This document shows, piece by piece, positions 46,652 to 55,951 of a stretch of 64,000 bases of DNA; within the stretch, counting starts at the first letter, position 1; every line of letters begins with the position of its first letter. The notes below the pieces were generated by a model. That model was not told the DNA's origin. It was given only the letters and a program-made list of their open reading frames with translations, and did not search any database. The position numbers and the translations under genes are program-made. The stretch spans positions 124,001-188,000 of the forward strand of contig NZ_ARQM01000013.1 of NCBI RefSeq assembly GCF_000385135.1. The letters are read 5' to 3'. The DNA is from Promicromonospora sukumoe 327MFSha3.1 (GTDB lineage Bacteria > Actinomycetota > Actinomycetes > Actinomycetales > Cellulomonadaceae).

Positions 46652-47248
46652 ATGAGCCTTACCGAGTCCGGGACCGAGCGCAGGGCGCTCATCGTCGTCG
46701 ACGTGCAGCCCACGTTCTGCGAGGGGGGCGAGCTGGCCACGGAGGGCGCGAACGAGATCGCGCACCGCGTCGCCGCCTACGCCGCGGCCCACCGCGACCG
46801 GTACACCACCGTGGTGACCACGCAGGACTGGCACATCGACCCGGGCGAGCACTTCAGCGAGACCCCGGACTTCGTCGACTCGTGGCCGCCCCACGGCGTC
46901 GCCGGCTCGCCCAACGCCGAGCTGCACCCCGCGCTCGACGACCTCGCCCCCGACGTCCGGCTGCTCAAGGGCCAGTACTCGCACGGCTACTCCGGGTTCG
47001 ACGGCGCCGACGAGCACGGCCGCAGCCTCACGACCGTCCTGTCGGAGGCCGCGGTGACCGCCGTCGACGTCGTGGGCCTGGTGCAGTCGCACTGCGTCAA
47101 GCACACCGCGCTCGACGCCCGCCGCGCCGGCCTGCACGCCCGGGTGCTGACCGACCTGACCATCCCGGTCTCGCCCGCCCAGGGCGAGGAGGCGGAGCGC
47201 GAGCTGACGGCCGCGGGAGTGGACCTCCGCGACTCCTCGACCATCTAG
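46652..47248 (+). CDS. pncA: Isochorismatase-family hydrolase (nicotinamidase-like)
   Basis: 198 residues. Motifs: LIVVDVQPTFCEGGELATEG (catalytic Asp), VTTQDWHIDPGEHF (metal His/Asp), FVDSWPPHGVAGSPNAEL, VVGLVQSHCVKHTALDARRAG (Cys nucleophile in SHCV). This fits nicotinamidase, which converts nicotinamide to nicotinate for NAD salvage. Start ATG 46652 has GGGAGGGTGGAG upstream. The substrate is inferred from family motifs. Confidence 0.88.
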   Translation: MSLTESGTERRALIVVDVQPTFCEGGELATEGANEIAHRVAAYAAAHRDRYTTVVTTQDWHIDPGEHFSETPDFVDSWPPHGVAGSPNAELHPALDDLAPDVRLLKGQYSHGYSGFDGADEHGRSLTTVLSEAAVTAVDVVGLVQSHCVKHTALDARRAGLHARVLTDLTIPVSPAQGEEAERELTAAGVDLRDSSTI

Positions 47249-47254
47249 CCAACC

Positions 47255-47300
47255 CGTGTCAGACGTACAGGTCACTCGGGTGACCTGTACGTCTGACACG
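47255..47300. terminator. Bidirectional terminator, GTGTCAGA family
   Basis: Perfect 21-bp arms (CGTGTCAGACGTACAGGTCAC and complement) with a TCGG loop at 47276-47279. Seven nt after the pncA-like stop, six before the pmt stop. It is the cleanest member of the family. Confidence 0.85.
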
Positions 47301-47305
47301 CCGGG

Positions 47306-49078
47306 CTAGATCCAGCTCGGCAGCACCATCAGCCGCTGCCAGTACTCGTACGGCACCGGCATCGCCGTCCAGATCGGGTAGTAGAGCACGCTCACGCCCA
47401 CGATCAGCAGCATCAGCACCGCGGCCAGCCAGCACACGATCCGCCGGTCCGCGCTGCGGCGCGGGGTCCGTTCCAGCCCCACGGCCAGCAGGTACACGAG
47501 CGTGAGGATCACGAACGGCGTGAACACGATCGAGTAGAACGTGAAGATGGTGCGGTCCGCGAGCGGCCACGAGTAGAGGAACCACGGCAGCCAGCCGGCG
47601 GCGATCCCGACCAGGGCGGCGGTGCCCCGCCAGTCGCGGTACCGGAGCACGAGCACCAGGGCGATCGGGATCGCGATGGCGCCGAGCCACCACAGCAGCG
47701 GGTTGCCGAGCGACGTCACGGCGGTGGCGCAGTCGCTGGTGGCGTCGGCGGGGCAGGGCCCCTGGCCGGGCGCGAACTTCTCCCAGAAGAACGACGTGGG
47801 ACGCCACTGCACGATCCAGCCCAGCGGGTGCGACGCGTAGTTGTGGTCCGAGTCCAGCCCCGTGTGGAAGTCCCACATCATGCGGTGGTACTCCCACAGC
47901 GACCGCCCGGCCTCCCAGGCGCCCTGCGCCCAGCCCCAGTCCGGCCACCAGCCCGGCGGGTTCACCCCGTTGACCACGGCCCAGTCGCGCAGGTACGACT
48001 TCGGGTGCGCGAACCAGGCCGACCACGACGCGACGTACACCGCGAGCACGGTGGGCAGCACGACCAGGGCGGCCGGGACGGCGTCGACCACCAGGGCGTC
48101 CTCCCACCACCGGCCGATGCCGGCCGTGCGCCGGGCGGTGAAGTCCCACACCACGGTGAGCAGGCAGAACGCGGCGACGAAGTAGAGGCCCGACCACTTG
48201 ACGCCGCACGCGAGGCCCAGCGACACCGCTGCCGCGAGGCGCCACCACCGGAACCCGAGCCGTGGCCCGTACTGCCCGACCGAGCCGCCCGCCTCGACGA
48301 TCTGGGCCACGCGGTCCGCGAGCCTACGTCTGGCCCACTCGCGGTCCATCACCAGGCAGCCGAAGGCGACGAGCACCCAGAACATGAGGAACTGGTCCAG
48401 CAGGCCGGTGCGCGAGTGGACGATCGCCTCGCCGTCGACGGCGAGCAGCAGGCCCGCGGCCAGGCCCAGCAGCGTGGACGAGAACAGGCGGCGCGCGATG
48501 CGCACCATGAGGAACACGGCCACGATGCCGATCACGGCACTCGCGATACGCCACGCCATCGGGTCGGTCGCGCCGCCCATGAGGCGCATCCCGATGGCGA
48601 TCATCCACTTGCCGACGGGCGGGTGGACCACGTACTCGGCCTCGTCGGTCTTGTACGAGCTCACGTCGCCGGCCTCGAACGCCGGGTTGGGCTTGTCGGG
48701 CCAGGCGGCCTCGAAGCCGAGGCTGGCCAGCGACCAGCCCTCCTTGACGTAGTACGTCTCGTCGAAGACCAGCTTGCCCGGGCGGCCCAGCGCCCACAGC
48801 CGCGCGCCCGCGGCGATCGCCGTCACGACCAGGGCACCGAAGAGGCCCCAGAAGCGGTCCGACGCGCGCCGGCCGAGCGCGAGCCGGCGCTCGCCCAGCA
48901 GGTCGCGCAGGAGACGGTCGCGCACCGGCGGCTCGGCCGGCGGGACGGCCGGGAACGAACCCGTGGACGTCATCCGCGCGCCCACCGCCTCGCGGCGCAC
49001 GTGCGCCCCGTACGTTCCGGGCAGAGCCTGCTGCGCTGCGGCGTGACGCGCTCCGGTGGCTTCAGGCTGCTGAGACAC
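47306..49078 (-). CDS. pmt: Dolichyl/polyprenyl-phosphate-mannose-protein mannosyltransferase
   Basis: 590 residues, about 10-12 membrane helices. Actinobacterial Pmt (Rv1002c type) transfers mannose from polyprenyl-phosphate mannose to secreted proteins. After a about 75-residue cytosolic tail come the loop with the DE motif (KLVFDETYYVKEGWSLA), VHPPVGKWMIAIGMRLMGG, LLLAVDGEAIVHSRTGLLDQFLMFW, and GVKWSGLYFVAAF. The GTG start 49078 has TATGCT (49085-49090) 6 nt upstream, leaderless. Divergent from rsmI, as in M. tuberculosis. It may use the product of the GT2-GtrA protein at 16944-18149. Confidence 0.95.
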   Translation of the reverse strand: MSQQPEATGARHAAAQQALPGTYGAHVRREAVGARMTSTGSFPAVPPAEPPVRDRLLRDLLGERRLALGRRASDRFWGLFGALVVTAIAAGARLWALGRPGKLVFDETYYVKEGWSLASLGFEAAWPDKPNPAFEAGDVSSYKTDEAEYVVHPPVGKWMIAIGMRLMGGATDPMAWRIASAVIGIVAVFLMVRIARRLFSSTLLGLAAGLLLAVDGEAIVHSRTGLLDQFLMFWVLVAFGCLVMDREWARRRLADRVAQIVEAGGSVGQYGPRLGFRWWRLAAAVSLGLACGVKWSGLYFVAAFCLLTVVWDFTARRTAGIGRWWEDALVVDAVPAALVVLPTVLAVYVASWSAWFAHPKSYLRDWAVVNGVNPPGWWPDWGWAQGAWEAGRSLWEYHRMMWDFHTGLDSDHNYASHPLGWIVQWRPTSFFWEKFAPGQGPCPADATSDCATAVTSLGNPLLWWLGAIAIPIALVLVLRYRDWRGTAALVGIAAGWLPWFLYSWPLADRTIFTFYSIVFTPFVILTLVYLLAVGLERTPRRSADRRIVCWLAAVLMLLIVGVSVLYYPIWTAMPVPYEYWQRLMVLPSWI

Positions 49079-49111
49079 CGGGCCAGCATAGAGCGTGGGA
49101 CAGTGTGGTTC

Positions 49112-49987
49112 ATGACCGACTCGTCCCCGGCTCCTGGGCCCGCGCCCGAGGCCGGCACCCTCGTCCTGGCCGCCACCCCGATCGGCAACCCGGAGGACGC
49201 CTCACCCCGGCTGGTCCGCCTGCTGGCCGACGCCGACGTCGTGGCCGCCGAGGACACCCGCCGCCTGCACGCGCTCGCCGGGCGGCTCGGCGTCGAGGTG
49301 CGCGGCAAGGTGACGAGCTACCACGAGCACAACGAGACGGCCCGGGCGGACGAGCTGCTCGACGTCGTCGCCGACGGCGGCACCGTGGTCGTGGTGACCG
49401 ACGCGGGCATGCCGTCCGTCTCCGACCCGGGGTACCGGGTGGTCGAGCGCGCCATCGAGCGCGACCTGCGGGTCACCGCCGCCCCCGGGCCGAGTGCCGT
49501 CCTGACGGCCCTGGCGCTGTCCGGGCTGCCGACCGACCGGTTCACGTTCGAGGGGTTCCTGCCGCGCAAGGCCGGCGACCGGTCCCGCACGCTCGCCGCC
49601 GTGTCCGCCGAGCCGCGGACCATGGTGTTCTTCGAGGCGCCGCACCGGATCGCGGAGACGCTGGGCGCCATGGCGGTCGCGTTCGGCGACACCCGCCCGG
49701 CCGCCGTCGCGCGCGAGCTCACCAAGACCTACGAGGAGGTGCTGCGCGGACCGCTCGCCGAGCTGGCCGAGCGTGCCACCGCCGAGCAGCTCCGCGGCGA
49801 GATCTGCGTGGTGGTCGGCGGGGCGCCCGCCGTCCAGGCCAGCGTGGACGACGTCGTGGGCGAGGTCCTGGAGCGGGTCGCCGCGGGCGAGCGGCTCAAG
49901 GCCGCGGTCGCCGAGGTGGCCGACGCCGCGGGCGTGGCCAAGCGCGACCTGTACGCGGCGGCGCTGGCGGCGCGCCCGGCGAGGTAA
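49112..49987 (+). CDS. rsmI: 16S rRNA (cytidine1402-2'-O)-methyltransferase
   Basis: 291 residues. Motifs: LVLAATPIGNPEDASPRLV, VVAAEDTRRLHALAGRLGV, SYHEHNETARADEL, VVTDAGMPSVSDPGYRVV (SAM), GPSAVLTALALSGLPTDRFTFEGFLPRK, and VFFEAPHRIAETL. ATG 49112 is chosen. Downstream 3' region carries a terminator. Confidence 0.96.
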   Translation: MTDSSPAPGPAPEAGTLVLAATPIGNPEDASPRLVRLLADADVVAAEDTRRLHALAGRLGVEVRGKVTSYHEHNETARADELLDVVADGGTVVVVTDAGMPSVSDPGYRVVERAIERDLRVTAAPGPSAVLTALALSGLPTDRFTFEGFLPRKAGDRSRTLAAVSAEPRTMVFFEAPHRIAETLGAMAVAFGDTRPAAVARELTKTYEEVLRGPLAELAERATAEQLRGEICVVVGGAPAVQASVDDVVGEVLERVAAGERLKAAVAEVADAAGVAKRDLYAAALAARPAR

Positions 49988-49990
49988 AGA

Positions 49991-50043
49991 GGTCTCGACA
50001 GGCTCGACCCGCGGGGCTTCCGCAGGTCGAGCCTGTCGAGACC
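49991..50043. terminator. Bidirectional stem-loop, TCGACAGGCTCGA family
   Basis: 19-bp perfect arms (GGTCTCGACAGGCTCGACC and complement) with a 15-nt loop containing a small GCGG/CCGC stem. A further half copy (CCTGTCGAGAC) follows at about 50048-50058. Between convergent rsmI and the GH20 gene. Confidence 0.8.
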
Positions 50044-50064
50044 CAGGCCTGTCGAGACTGCCGA

Positions 50065-51675
50065 CTACCAGTCGATCTGCGGCGTCGGGTGGTACGAGGC
50101 GCCGTCGCGGCGCCAGGCGCCCGCCTCGACCGCGATGCGACCCCGGAACGACTCCCAGTCCTTGGCGCCCGGCTGCGACCAGGCGGCCTCGGCCACCGCG
50201 GCGAGCCGCGGCAGCAGCATCGAGAACAGGTGGTCCCGGTTGAGCAGGGTCTCGGTCCAGACGGCGGCCGACACGCCCTCGATCGCCGACTCGGGCAGCC
50301 CCTCGATGAGCGTCGCCGGGTCCCAGTCGTAGGAGTCGTGCAGCTCGACGAACGCGGCCCACTGCTGGCCCAGCGGGTGCTCGGGCGTGTACTTCATGTC
50401 CAGGTAGGCCTTGTCGGCCGGGGACATCACGAACCGCGCGCCGGCCTGGGCGGCGCGCAGGAACGGCTCCGGGTCGGGCCGCGTGTCCCAGTACTGCAGC
50501 ACCGTGCCGGCCTCGACCAGGGCGGGCGCCTCGCCGGCGCCGTGCCCGGCATCGGCCCCGGTGGCCGCGCCGGCCTCGGCCTCGGCCCCGCCCGCCGGGG
50601 CGCCGCCGTCGGCCGCCAGCGCGGCCACGGCCGCCTGGTCGCCGTGCGCGGAGCCCGCGGCCTCCTGCCAGGCCACCGGCGTCTTGCCCGCGCCCGTGAT
50701 GATCTCCTGGCACAGCACCACGAACCGGCCGAACTCCTCGGGCTGCATCACCAGCACCTCGTCGCCGCCGAAGTGCACCCACGGCCCCAGCGTCATCCGC
50801 GCGACGTCGGTGAACACGTCGCGCAGGAACGGCTCCGTGGTCGGCAGGTCGAAGTGCAGCTTGGAGAAGCCCACCTCGATCCCGTCGTACGCGTCGGTGG
50901 CCTCGCCCGACGGCATGAGCTCGCCATAGGCGTGCGTCGCCGCGTTGACGTGCCCGGGGACGTCGATCTCCGGGACGATCACGATCTCGCGCTCGGCCGC
51001 GTACTCCTGCAGCTCGCGGTACTCGTCGGCGGTGAGGAACCCGCCGGTCGCACCCGACACGGCGCCCTGCGACGACTTCTCGGTCAGCGCCGGCCGGGAC
51101 GGGATCTCCAGCCGCCAGCCCTGGTCGTCGGACAGGTGCAGGTGCAGCCGGTTCATCTTGTAGGAGCCCACGAGGTCCACGACCGCCCGCAGGTCGGCCG
51201 GTCCGAACCAGTGCCGCACCACGTCGAACGACAGGCCCCGCCACGAGTACCGCGGCTCGTCGCGCACCGCGACGGCGCGCACCTCGAGCGGGGCCCCCGA
51301 CCCTGCGTCCTGCGCGGACCGGCCCGCGTTGGCGAGCTGGCGCAGGGTGCGCACGCCGTGCAGCAGACCGGAGCGCTCGGGGGCCGCGACGGACACGCCC
51401 TCGGCGGTCACCGTGAGCGTGTAGCGCTCGGGGTTCGCGGAGCCCGCGGGGCCCGCGGCGGGGTCGGACGTGAGGGTGACGGGCACCCCGCCGTCCGGCG
51501 CGACGGCGGCGCCGGCGCTCGTGAGCAGCTCACCCGCGAGCCGCGCGGTCACGGCGTCGGGCGCGCCGATCGTAACGGTCCGGAGGTCCAGCACCCCCTC
51601 GCCCGGCTGGAGCTCGACAGGTACGGGGATGATGGCGTCGGCGACGACGGCCGCGCCGCTGCTCACGGTGGTCAC
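50065..51675 (-). CDS. GH20 beta-N-acetylhexosaminidase
   Basis: 536 residues. An N-terminal GH20b domain (about 15-135) precedes the TIM barrel: YSWRGLSFDVVRHWFGPADLRAVVDLVGSYKMNRLHLHLSDDQGWRLEI, VPEIDVPGHVNAATHAYGEL, and VHFGGDEV with the catalytic Asp305-Glu306 pair. An Ala/Gly-rich insert (about residues 343-385) interrupts the barrel. No signal peptide, so it probably acts on imported chitooligosaccharides or recycled GlcNAc. It starts at GTG 51675, with GAAGGGG upstream. Tandem with the cell-wall-binding lipoprotein gene. Confidence 0.93.
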   Translation of the reverse strand: MTTVSSGAAVVADAIIPVPVELQPGEGVLDLRTVTIGAPDAVTARLAGELLTSAGAAVAPDGGVPVTLTSDPAAGPAGSANPERYTLTVTAEGVSVAAPERSGLLHGVRTLRQLANAGRSAQDAGSGAPLEVRAVAVRDEPRYSWRGLSFDVVRHWFGPADLRAVVDLVGSYKMNRLHLHLSDDQGWRLEIPSRPALTEKSSQGAVSGATGGFLTADEYRELQEYAAEREIVIVPEIDVPGHVNAATHAYGELMPSGEATDAYDGIEVGFSKLHFDLPTTEPFLRDVFTDVARMTLGPWVHFGGDEVLVMQPEEFGRFVVLCQEIITGAGKTPVAWQEAAGSAHGDQAAVAALAADGGAPAGGAEAEAGAATGADAGHGAGEAPALVEAGTVLQYWDTRPDPEPFLRAAQAGARFVMSPADKAYLDMKYTPEHPLGQQWAAFVELHDSYDWDPATLIEGLPESAIEGVSAAVWTETLLNRDHLFSMLLPRLAAVAEAAWSQPGAKDWESFRGRIAVEAGAWRRDGASYHPTPQIDW

Positions 51676-51723
51676 GATTGTTAGGGCCCCTTCGCTCCGA
51701 TGGATGCCCGCAGTTTGGCAGGT

Positions 51724-53373
51724 TCAGCTGGCGGAGACCAGGCCCAGGAGCGGTTCCGTGGGCAGGATGCTCGTCGCGTCGGCGGGCACCTCGCTCGGCG
51801 CGGACCAGCCGAGGATCGCGTGGGCGGGCAGCCCGGCGGCCACATCGGCCCAGACGCCGTCGGCCGTGGCCTGGCCCGCCGCGGGGCCCGCGGCGGTGAA
51901 GACCACCGCGACCTGCGACGGGATCCGCAGCTCGGCCCGGTCGACCACGGACGCCGCCGTCGACTGGTGCACCTCCAGCATGATCTGCGGCAGGCCCTTG
52001 TCGGTGGCCAGCGTCGCCAGCCGGTCCACGACCTCCTGCAGCTCCGCCACGGGGACGGTCCCGGCGGTCGCGCCGTTCCCGGCGAGCCGGAACTCCGGGT
52101 GCACCGAGAGGCCGACGCCCGGCTTGGCCAGCAGCGGCTCGAGGGCGTCGATCTGCGCGGCCAGGGGCTGGTCGCCCGGCGCGACGTCGAGCAGCACGAC
52201 CTGCCCGGCCTTCCGGATGGTCTCGACCGCCGGGGTGAGCGCCTCCAGCGGCTGCTCGTCCACGTGGTCGCCGTCCTCGCCCGGCGCGCCGGACCGCACG
52301 CTCGCGGTCACGAGGACCAGCGGCGACCCGCCCAGCGTCGTACCGTTCGTGGCGGCGGCCTCCGTGGCGCGCAGCGCGTCCGCGGCCGGGTCGGCCACGC
52401 CGGCCGGCACCGTGTACGACGTCGACACGTAGCGCCCCGGGAAGAGCTGCAGCTCGCCGCCCGGCAGCGTCACGCCCGACGTCACCACCGACACCTGCCA
52501 GCCGAGCTCCTCGGCCCGGCCGAACTTCCCGCCGATCCCGACGACGCCGAGCGGGTTGAGCGCGCGGATGGTGTCGACGGTCCCGGCATCCCCCGCCACG
52601 TCGCCGCCCGGCACCTCGACCGGGACGGCGCCGGCGGCCAGTGCCGTACCGATGGCCGCCTCCTGCCCCGGCTCGGGGGCGACGACGACCATGGTCTCCT
52701 GCAGCAGCTCGGGATCGGTGACGTCGGGGATGTCCGCGCGCAGGTTGCTCAGCTCGGCCGCGGGCAGCCGCTCGGCGGTCGGCAGCTCGACCTTGGCCGC
52801 CCGCTTGCCGTCGCCCTTGTCCTCGGCGTCGGCGTCCGCGTCGCCGCTCTTACCGGCCGAGGCCGCGGCCTCGGCCGCCGCGTTCAGGGCACCCGGGTCG
52901 AAGCGGACCACCTCGGACTCCCCCGCGGCGGGGCCGACGGCGGCGACGGCCTGCTCGTCGCCGATGACCACGACGGTGTCCGCCCCGAGCCGCTCGAGCT
53001 CGGCCACGACGTTGGTGTCGGAGACACCGCCGTCGGTGAGCAGCACCGGCGCGGCGACGGCGACGCCGGTGGCCGCGGCGGTCGCGCGCGCGGCGGCGTC
53101 GTCGGCCGAGGCGATCACGGCGACCGGGCTCGCGTGGAAGAAGGCCTGGCTCGCGGTGAGCGCGAGCTCGGCGGGGTCTGTCGAGTCGAGTACCAGGGCG
53201 GGCCCGGAGGGCTCCCTGACCTGGAACTTCTCCCCGGTCTTGCCGTCGTCGCCCTCGGCCGTCGGCACCGTGCAGCCGGTGAGGACGAGGGCGGCGGCCG
53301 CGAGCAGTGCCGCGGCGGAGGCAGATCGGTGGTGTGGGACGAATCGGGCGTTCCGGATAACCACGGATGCCAT
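51724..53373 (-). CDS. Lipoprotein with cell-wall-binding-repeat-like domain
   Basis: 549 residues. Signal peptide ending in LTGC (Cys about 33). The mature protein has a segment like cell wall binding repeat 2: SPVAVIASADDAAARATAAATGVAVAAPVLLTDGGVSDTNVVAELERLGADTVVVIGDEQAVAAV (about 80-145), then an acidic linker, and a large domain repeating Rossmann-like strands with TIRALNPLGVVGIGGKFGRAEELGWQVS. No catalytic motif seen. ATG 53373 or GTG 53364 could start it. The region is a secreted surface protein of unknown role. Confidence 0.78.
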   Translation of the reverse strand: MASVVIRNARFVPHHRSASAAALLAAAALVLTGCTVPTAEGDDGKTGEKFQVREPSGPALVLDSTDPAELALTASQAFFHASPVAVIASADDAAARATAAATGVAVAAPVLLTDGGVSDTNVVAELERLGADTVVVIGDEQAVAAVGPAAGESEVVRFDPGALNAAAEAAASAGKSGDADADAEDKGDGKRAAKVELPTAERLPAAELSNLRADIPDVTDPELLQETMVVVAPEPGQEAAIGTALAAGAVPVEVPGGDVAGDAGTVDTIRALNPLGVVGIGGKFGRAEELGWQVSVVTSGVTLPGGELQLFPGRYVSTSYTVPAGVADPAADALRATEAAATNGTTLGGSPLVLVTASVRSGAPGEDGDHVDEQPLEALTPAVETIRKAGQVVLLDVAPGDQPLAAQIDALEPLLAKPGVGLSVHPEFRLAGNGATAGTVPVAELQEVVDRLATLATDKGLPQIMLEVHQSTAASVVDRAELRIPSQVAVVFTAAGPAAGQATADGVWADVAAGLPAHAILGWSAPSEVPADATSILPTEPLLGLVSAS

Positions 53374-53489
53374 TCTCCCCCACCGGGCGGCGATGTGGAA
53401 ACCCCGGGCAGGTAGACGAACCCGTCAGTACACCACGAGTAGACTCATCTCTTTCAGATCCACGAACGAGTACGGAGGCAGGTGCGCAC

Positions 53490-54074
53490 ATGGGCACCAC
53501 GACGGCCCCTTCCACCCGGGACCGCATCCTCGACGCGGCCACCGAGCTGTTCTACGCGCACGGGATCCGCGCGGTGAGCGCCGACAAGATCATCGACCGC
53601 GCCGGCATCACCAAGGTGACGTTCTACCGGCACTTCCGCACCAAGGACACCCTCGTGGTGGCCTACCTGGAGCGGCAGGCGGCCTGGGAACGCGGGGCGC
53701 TGGAAAGCCTGCGCGCGTCCGTCGGCGACGCCGAGGCGCTGCACCGGTTCGCGGCGAGCGTCGGCACCGAGGCCTGCAAGCCGGGCTTCCGCGGCTGCTC
53801 GTTCATCAACGCGGCCGCCGAGTACGCAGAGCCGGGCAGCCCGGTCCGCGCGGTGGTCGCCGAGCACCGCGCCTGGTACCGGCAGACCTTCGCCGAGATG
53901 GCGGAGCAGCTCGGCGTGGCCGACCCCGAGCAGGCGTCCTACGAGCTGATGATGCTGCGCGACGGCGCCATGCTGTCCGGCTACCTCGACGACCCCGCCC
54001 GCGTCGGCAGCGCCCTGGACCGCGCGATCTTCGCCGTCGTCGACGCCGGCCAGCCGGCCGGTTCACGGGGGTAG
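53490..54074 (+). CDS. TetR-family regulator, likely repressor of ohr
   Basis: 194 residues from ATG 53490 (GGAGG upstream). HTH: RDRILDAATELFYAHGIRAVSADKIIDRAGITKVTFYRHFRTKDTLVVAYLERQ (about 10-64). The ligand domain has three Cys (EACKPGFRGCSFINAAA), of which C-x6-C could sense oxidation. It is next to an ohr/osmC gene whose promoter carries a strong TetR-type palindrome, so it probably represses that gene. Confidence 0.9.
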   Translation: MGTTTAPSTRDRILDAATELFYAHGIRAVSADKIIDRAGITKVTFYRHFRTKDTLVVAYLERQAAWERGALESLRASVGDAEALHRFAASVGTEACKPGFRGCSFINAAAEYAEPGSPVRAVVAEHRAWYRQTFAEMAEQLGVADPEQASYELMMLRDGAMLSGYLDDPARVGSALDRAIFAVVDAGQPAGSRG

Positions 54075-54168
54075 CAGCACCGCCCAGGTTCGCCCGAGCC
54101 CGTCGTCACGCACCGTGACGGCGGGCTCTCGCGTTGCCCGGCTTGTGCCCGCGCGTCCCGTGTGGCTA

Positions 54169-54194
54169 ATGTAGACGTACTAGTTCGTCTACAT
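54169..54194. promoter_or_regulatory. TetR operator over the ohr promoter
   Basis: 26-nt palindrome from ATGTAGACG to CGTCTACAT with two central mismatches. It overlaps TAATGT, a -10 paired with TTGTGC 18 nt upstream, and ends 40 nt before the ohr ATG. GTAGAC also occurs in the tetR promoter region near 53440. Confidence 0.75.
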
Positions 54195-54234
54195 CCGGAC
54201 CGGTCAAGCACCGGCCTCGAGAAGGAGCGCATCC

Positions 54235-54663
54235 ATGGCTGACAGCATCTACACCGCAGTCGCGACGTCCACCGGTGACGGCCGCGCCGGAGGCCGCACG
54301 GTGAGCGACGACGGCCTGCTGGACCTCAAGCTGGCGATCCCCACCGACATGGGCGGTCCGGGCGGCGCCACCAACCCCGAGCAGCTCTTCGCGGCGGGCT
54401 GGGCCTCGTGCTTCCACAGCGCGCTCAAGGCCGTCGCCGCGGCGAAGAAGGTCGCGGTCAGCGACTCCGCCGTGGTCGCCGAGGTGAGCATCCACCCGGC
54501 CGACGGCGGCGCGTTCACCCTGAGCGCGGCGCTGCACGTCGAGCTCTCCGGCGTGGACCAGGCCACCGCGGACGAGCTGGTCGAGGCCGCCCACGCGGTC
54601 TGCCCCTACTCCAACGCGACCCGCGGCAACATCGAGGTCACGGTCGACGCGACCGTCGCCTGA
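54235..54663 (+). CDS. ohr: Ohr/OsmC-family peroxiredoxin
   Basis: 142 residues, the Ohr size. It reduces organic hydroperoxides with two conserved Cys in ASCFHSALKAV (about 60) and HAVCPYSNATRGN (about 124). Also TNPEQLFAAGW and LGVSDSAVVAEVSI-type VAVSDSAVVAEVSIHP. GAAGGAG upstream of ATG 54235. Ohr is usually controlled by a MarR-type OhrR; here the linked regulator is TetR-type. Confidence 0.92.
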   Translation: MADSIYTAVATSTGDGRAGGRTVSDDGLLDLKLAIPTDMGGPGGATNPEQLFAAGWASCFHSALKAVAAAKKVAVSDSAVVAEVSIHPADGGAFTLSAALHVELSGVDQATADELVEAAHAVCPYSNATRGNIEVTVDATVA

Positions 54664-54772
54664 GCCGGAGGCGCAGCGGAGGGTGGGGGCCGAGGTACGA
54701 GGCACCTGCCCGGAGCGGAGCCGCAGGCTCAGGCGACAGAAAACGGAGCCTGAGTCGGTAACCCGCAGGAGC

Positions 54773-54812
54773 GTCAGAGGCTCAGGTCACCATGGTGACC
54801 TGAGCCTCTGAC
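54773..54812. terminator. Perfect 40-nt palindrome, GTGTCAGA family
   Basis: 20-bp arms GTCAGAGGCTCAGGTCACCA and complement, no loop. It shares GTCAGA...GGTCAC with the other family members. It lies 110 nt after ohr and 25 nt before the next plus-strand gene. Confidence 0.65.
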
Positions 54813-54836
54813 ATCTGCCGGAAGAGAAGGAACCAC

Positions 54837-55949
54837 ATGCCGTTCGCCGACGAGCTCATCAGTGACCGCACCGCGCAGGCCCTGGCCCGCGCGATCGGTG
54901 CGGCGGCGCCCGACGCCGTGCCGCACGCGCTGCCCGCGGCCGCGGGCCGGCTCGGCGACCTGTCGCTGCGCGAGCGGGCGGACCTGCTGCGCGACGCCCT
55001 GCTCACCGACCTGCCCGGCGACTACGCGCGCCTCGCCCGGGTGGTGCGCGCCGCGCGTGACGGCGCGGAGCCGTTCGGGGGCTGGCTCGTCTGGCCGGTC
55101 ACGAGCGCCGTTGCGACCCGCGCCGTCGAGGAGGGCACGGACGCGGCCTTCGACGACGCGATGGCACTGCTGGCCGAGCTGACCGGCCGGCTCACCGCGG
55201 AGTTCGCCGTCCGCACCCTGCTGCGGCACGACCTGGACCGCGCGCTCGCCACGGCGGCGACCTGGGCCGCGTCGGACGACGTCGACGTGCGCCGCCTGGC
55301 CAGCGAGGGCACCCGCCCGTACCTGCCCTGGTCGGTCCGGGTGCCGGAGATCCTGGCCCGCCCCGGGGTGACGGTGCCGGTGCTCGACGCCCTGTACCGG
55401 GACGAGAGCGAGTACGTGCGCCGGTCGGTGGCCAACCACCTCAACGACCTCAGCCGGGACCACCCGGAGCTGGTGGTCGCGACGGCGGCGCGCTGGCTCG
55501 CAGACCCCGCGCCGACGACGCCGGGCCTGGTCCGGCACGCCCTGCGCACGCTGATCAAGCGCGGTGACCCGGGCGCGCTCGCGCTGCTCGGGTTCGGCCC
55601 GGCGACCCTGGAGATCGACGGGCCGCTGCTCGACGTCGCCCGGGTTCCGTTCGGCGGGACGGTCCGGTTCACGGCCGCGGTGCGCAACGTCGGCGCCGAC
55701 GAGGCGCGGCTGTCGATCGACTACGTGGTGCACCACCAGAAGGCCAACGGCTCGCAGACCACCAAGACCTTCAAGCTGACCACCCGGACGCTGGCCCCCG
55801 GCGAGCAGGTGGAGCTCAGCCGGGAGCACTCGTTCCGGCCCATCACCACGCGCCGCTACTACCCCGGGCCGCACGCCGTGACGTTGCAGGTCAACGGCGT
55901 CGTCACCGATCCGGCCGTCTTCGAGCTGGACGCGCCCTCGGTCGACTGA
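54837..55949 (+). CDS. AlkC-like DNA alkylation repair protein
   Basis: 370 residues. HEAT-like repeats (about 1-250) with SEGTRPYLPWSVRVPEIL and SEYVRRSVANHLNDLSRDHPELVV, the hallmark AlkC/AlkD-superfamily sequences, then an Ig-like C-terminal domain (about 260-365; FGGTVRFTAAVRNVGADEARLSIDYVVHHQKANG) found in AlkC. AlkC removes 3-methyladenine-type lesions. GAGAAGG upstream of ATG 54837. No other alkylation-repair gene adjoins. Confidence 0.87.
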   Translation: MPFADELISDRTAQALARAIGAAAPDAVPHALPAAAGRLGDLSLRERADLLRDALLTDLPGDYARLARVVRAARDGAEPFGGWLVWPVTSAVATRAVEEGTDAAFDDAMALLAELTGRLTAEFAVRTLLRHDLDRALATAATWAASDDVDVRRLASEGTRPYLPWSVRVPEILARPGVTVPVLDALYRDESEYVRRSVANHLNDLSRDHPELVVATAARWLADPAPTTPGLVRHALRTLIKRGDPGALALLGFGPATLEIDGPLLDVARVPFGGTVRFTAAVRNVGADEARLSIDYVVHHQKANGSQTTKTFKLTTRTLAPGEQVELSREHSFRPITTRRYYPGPHAVTLQVNGVVTDPAVFELDAPSVD

Positions 55950-55951
55950 AC

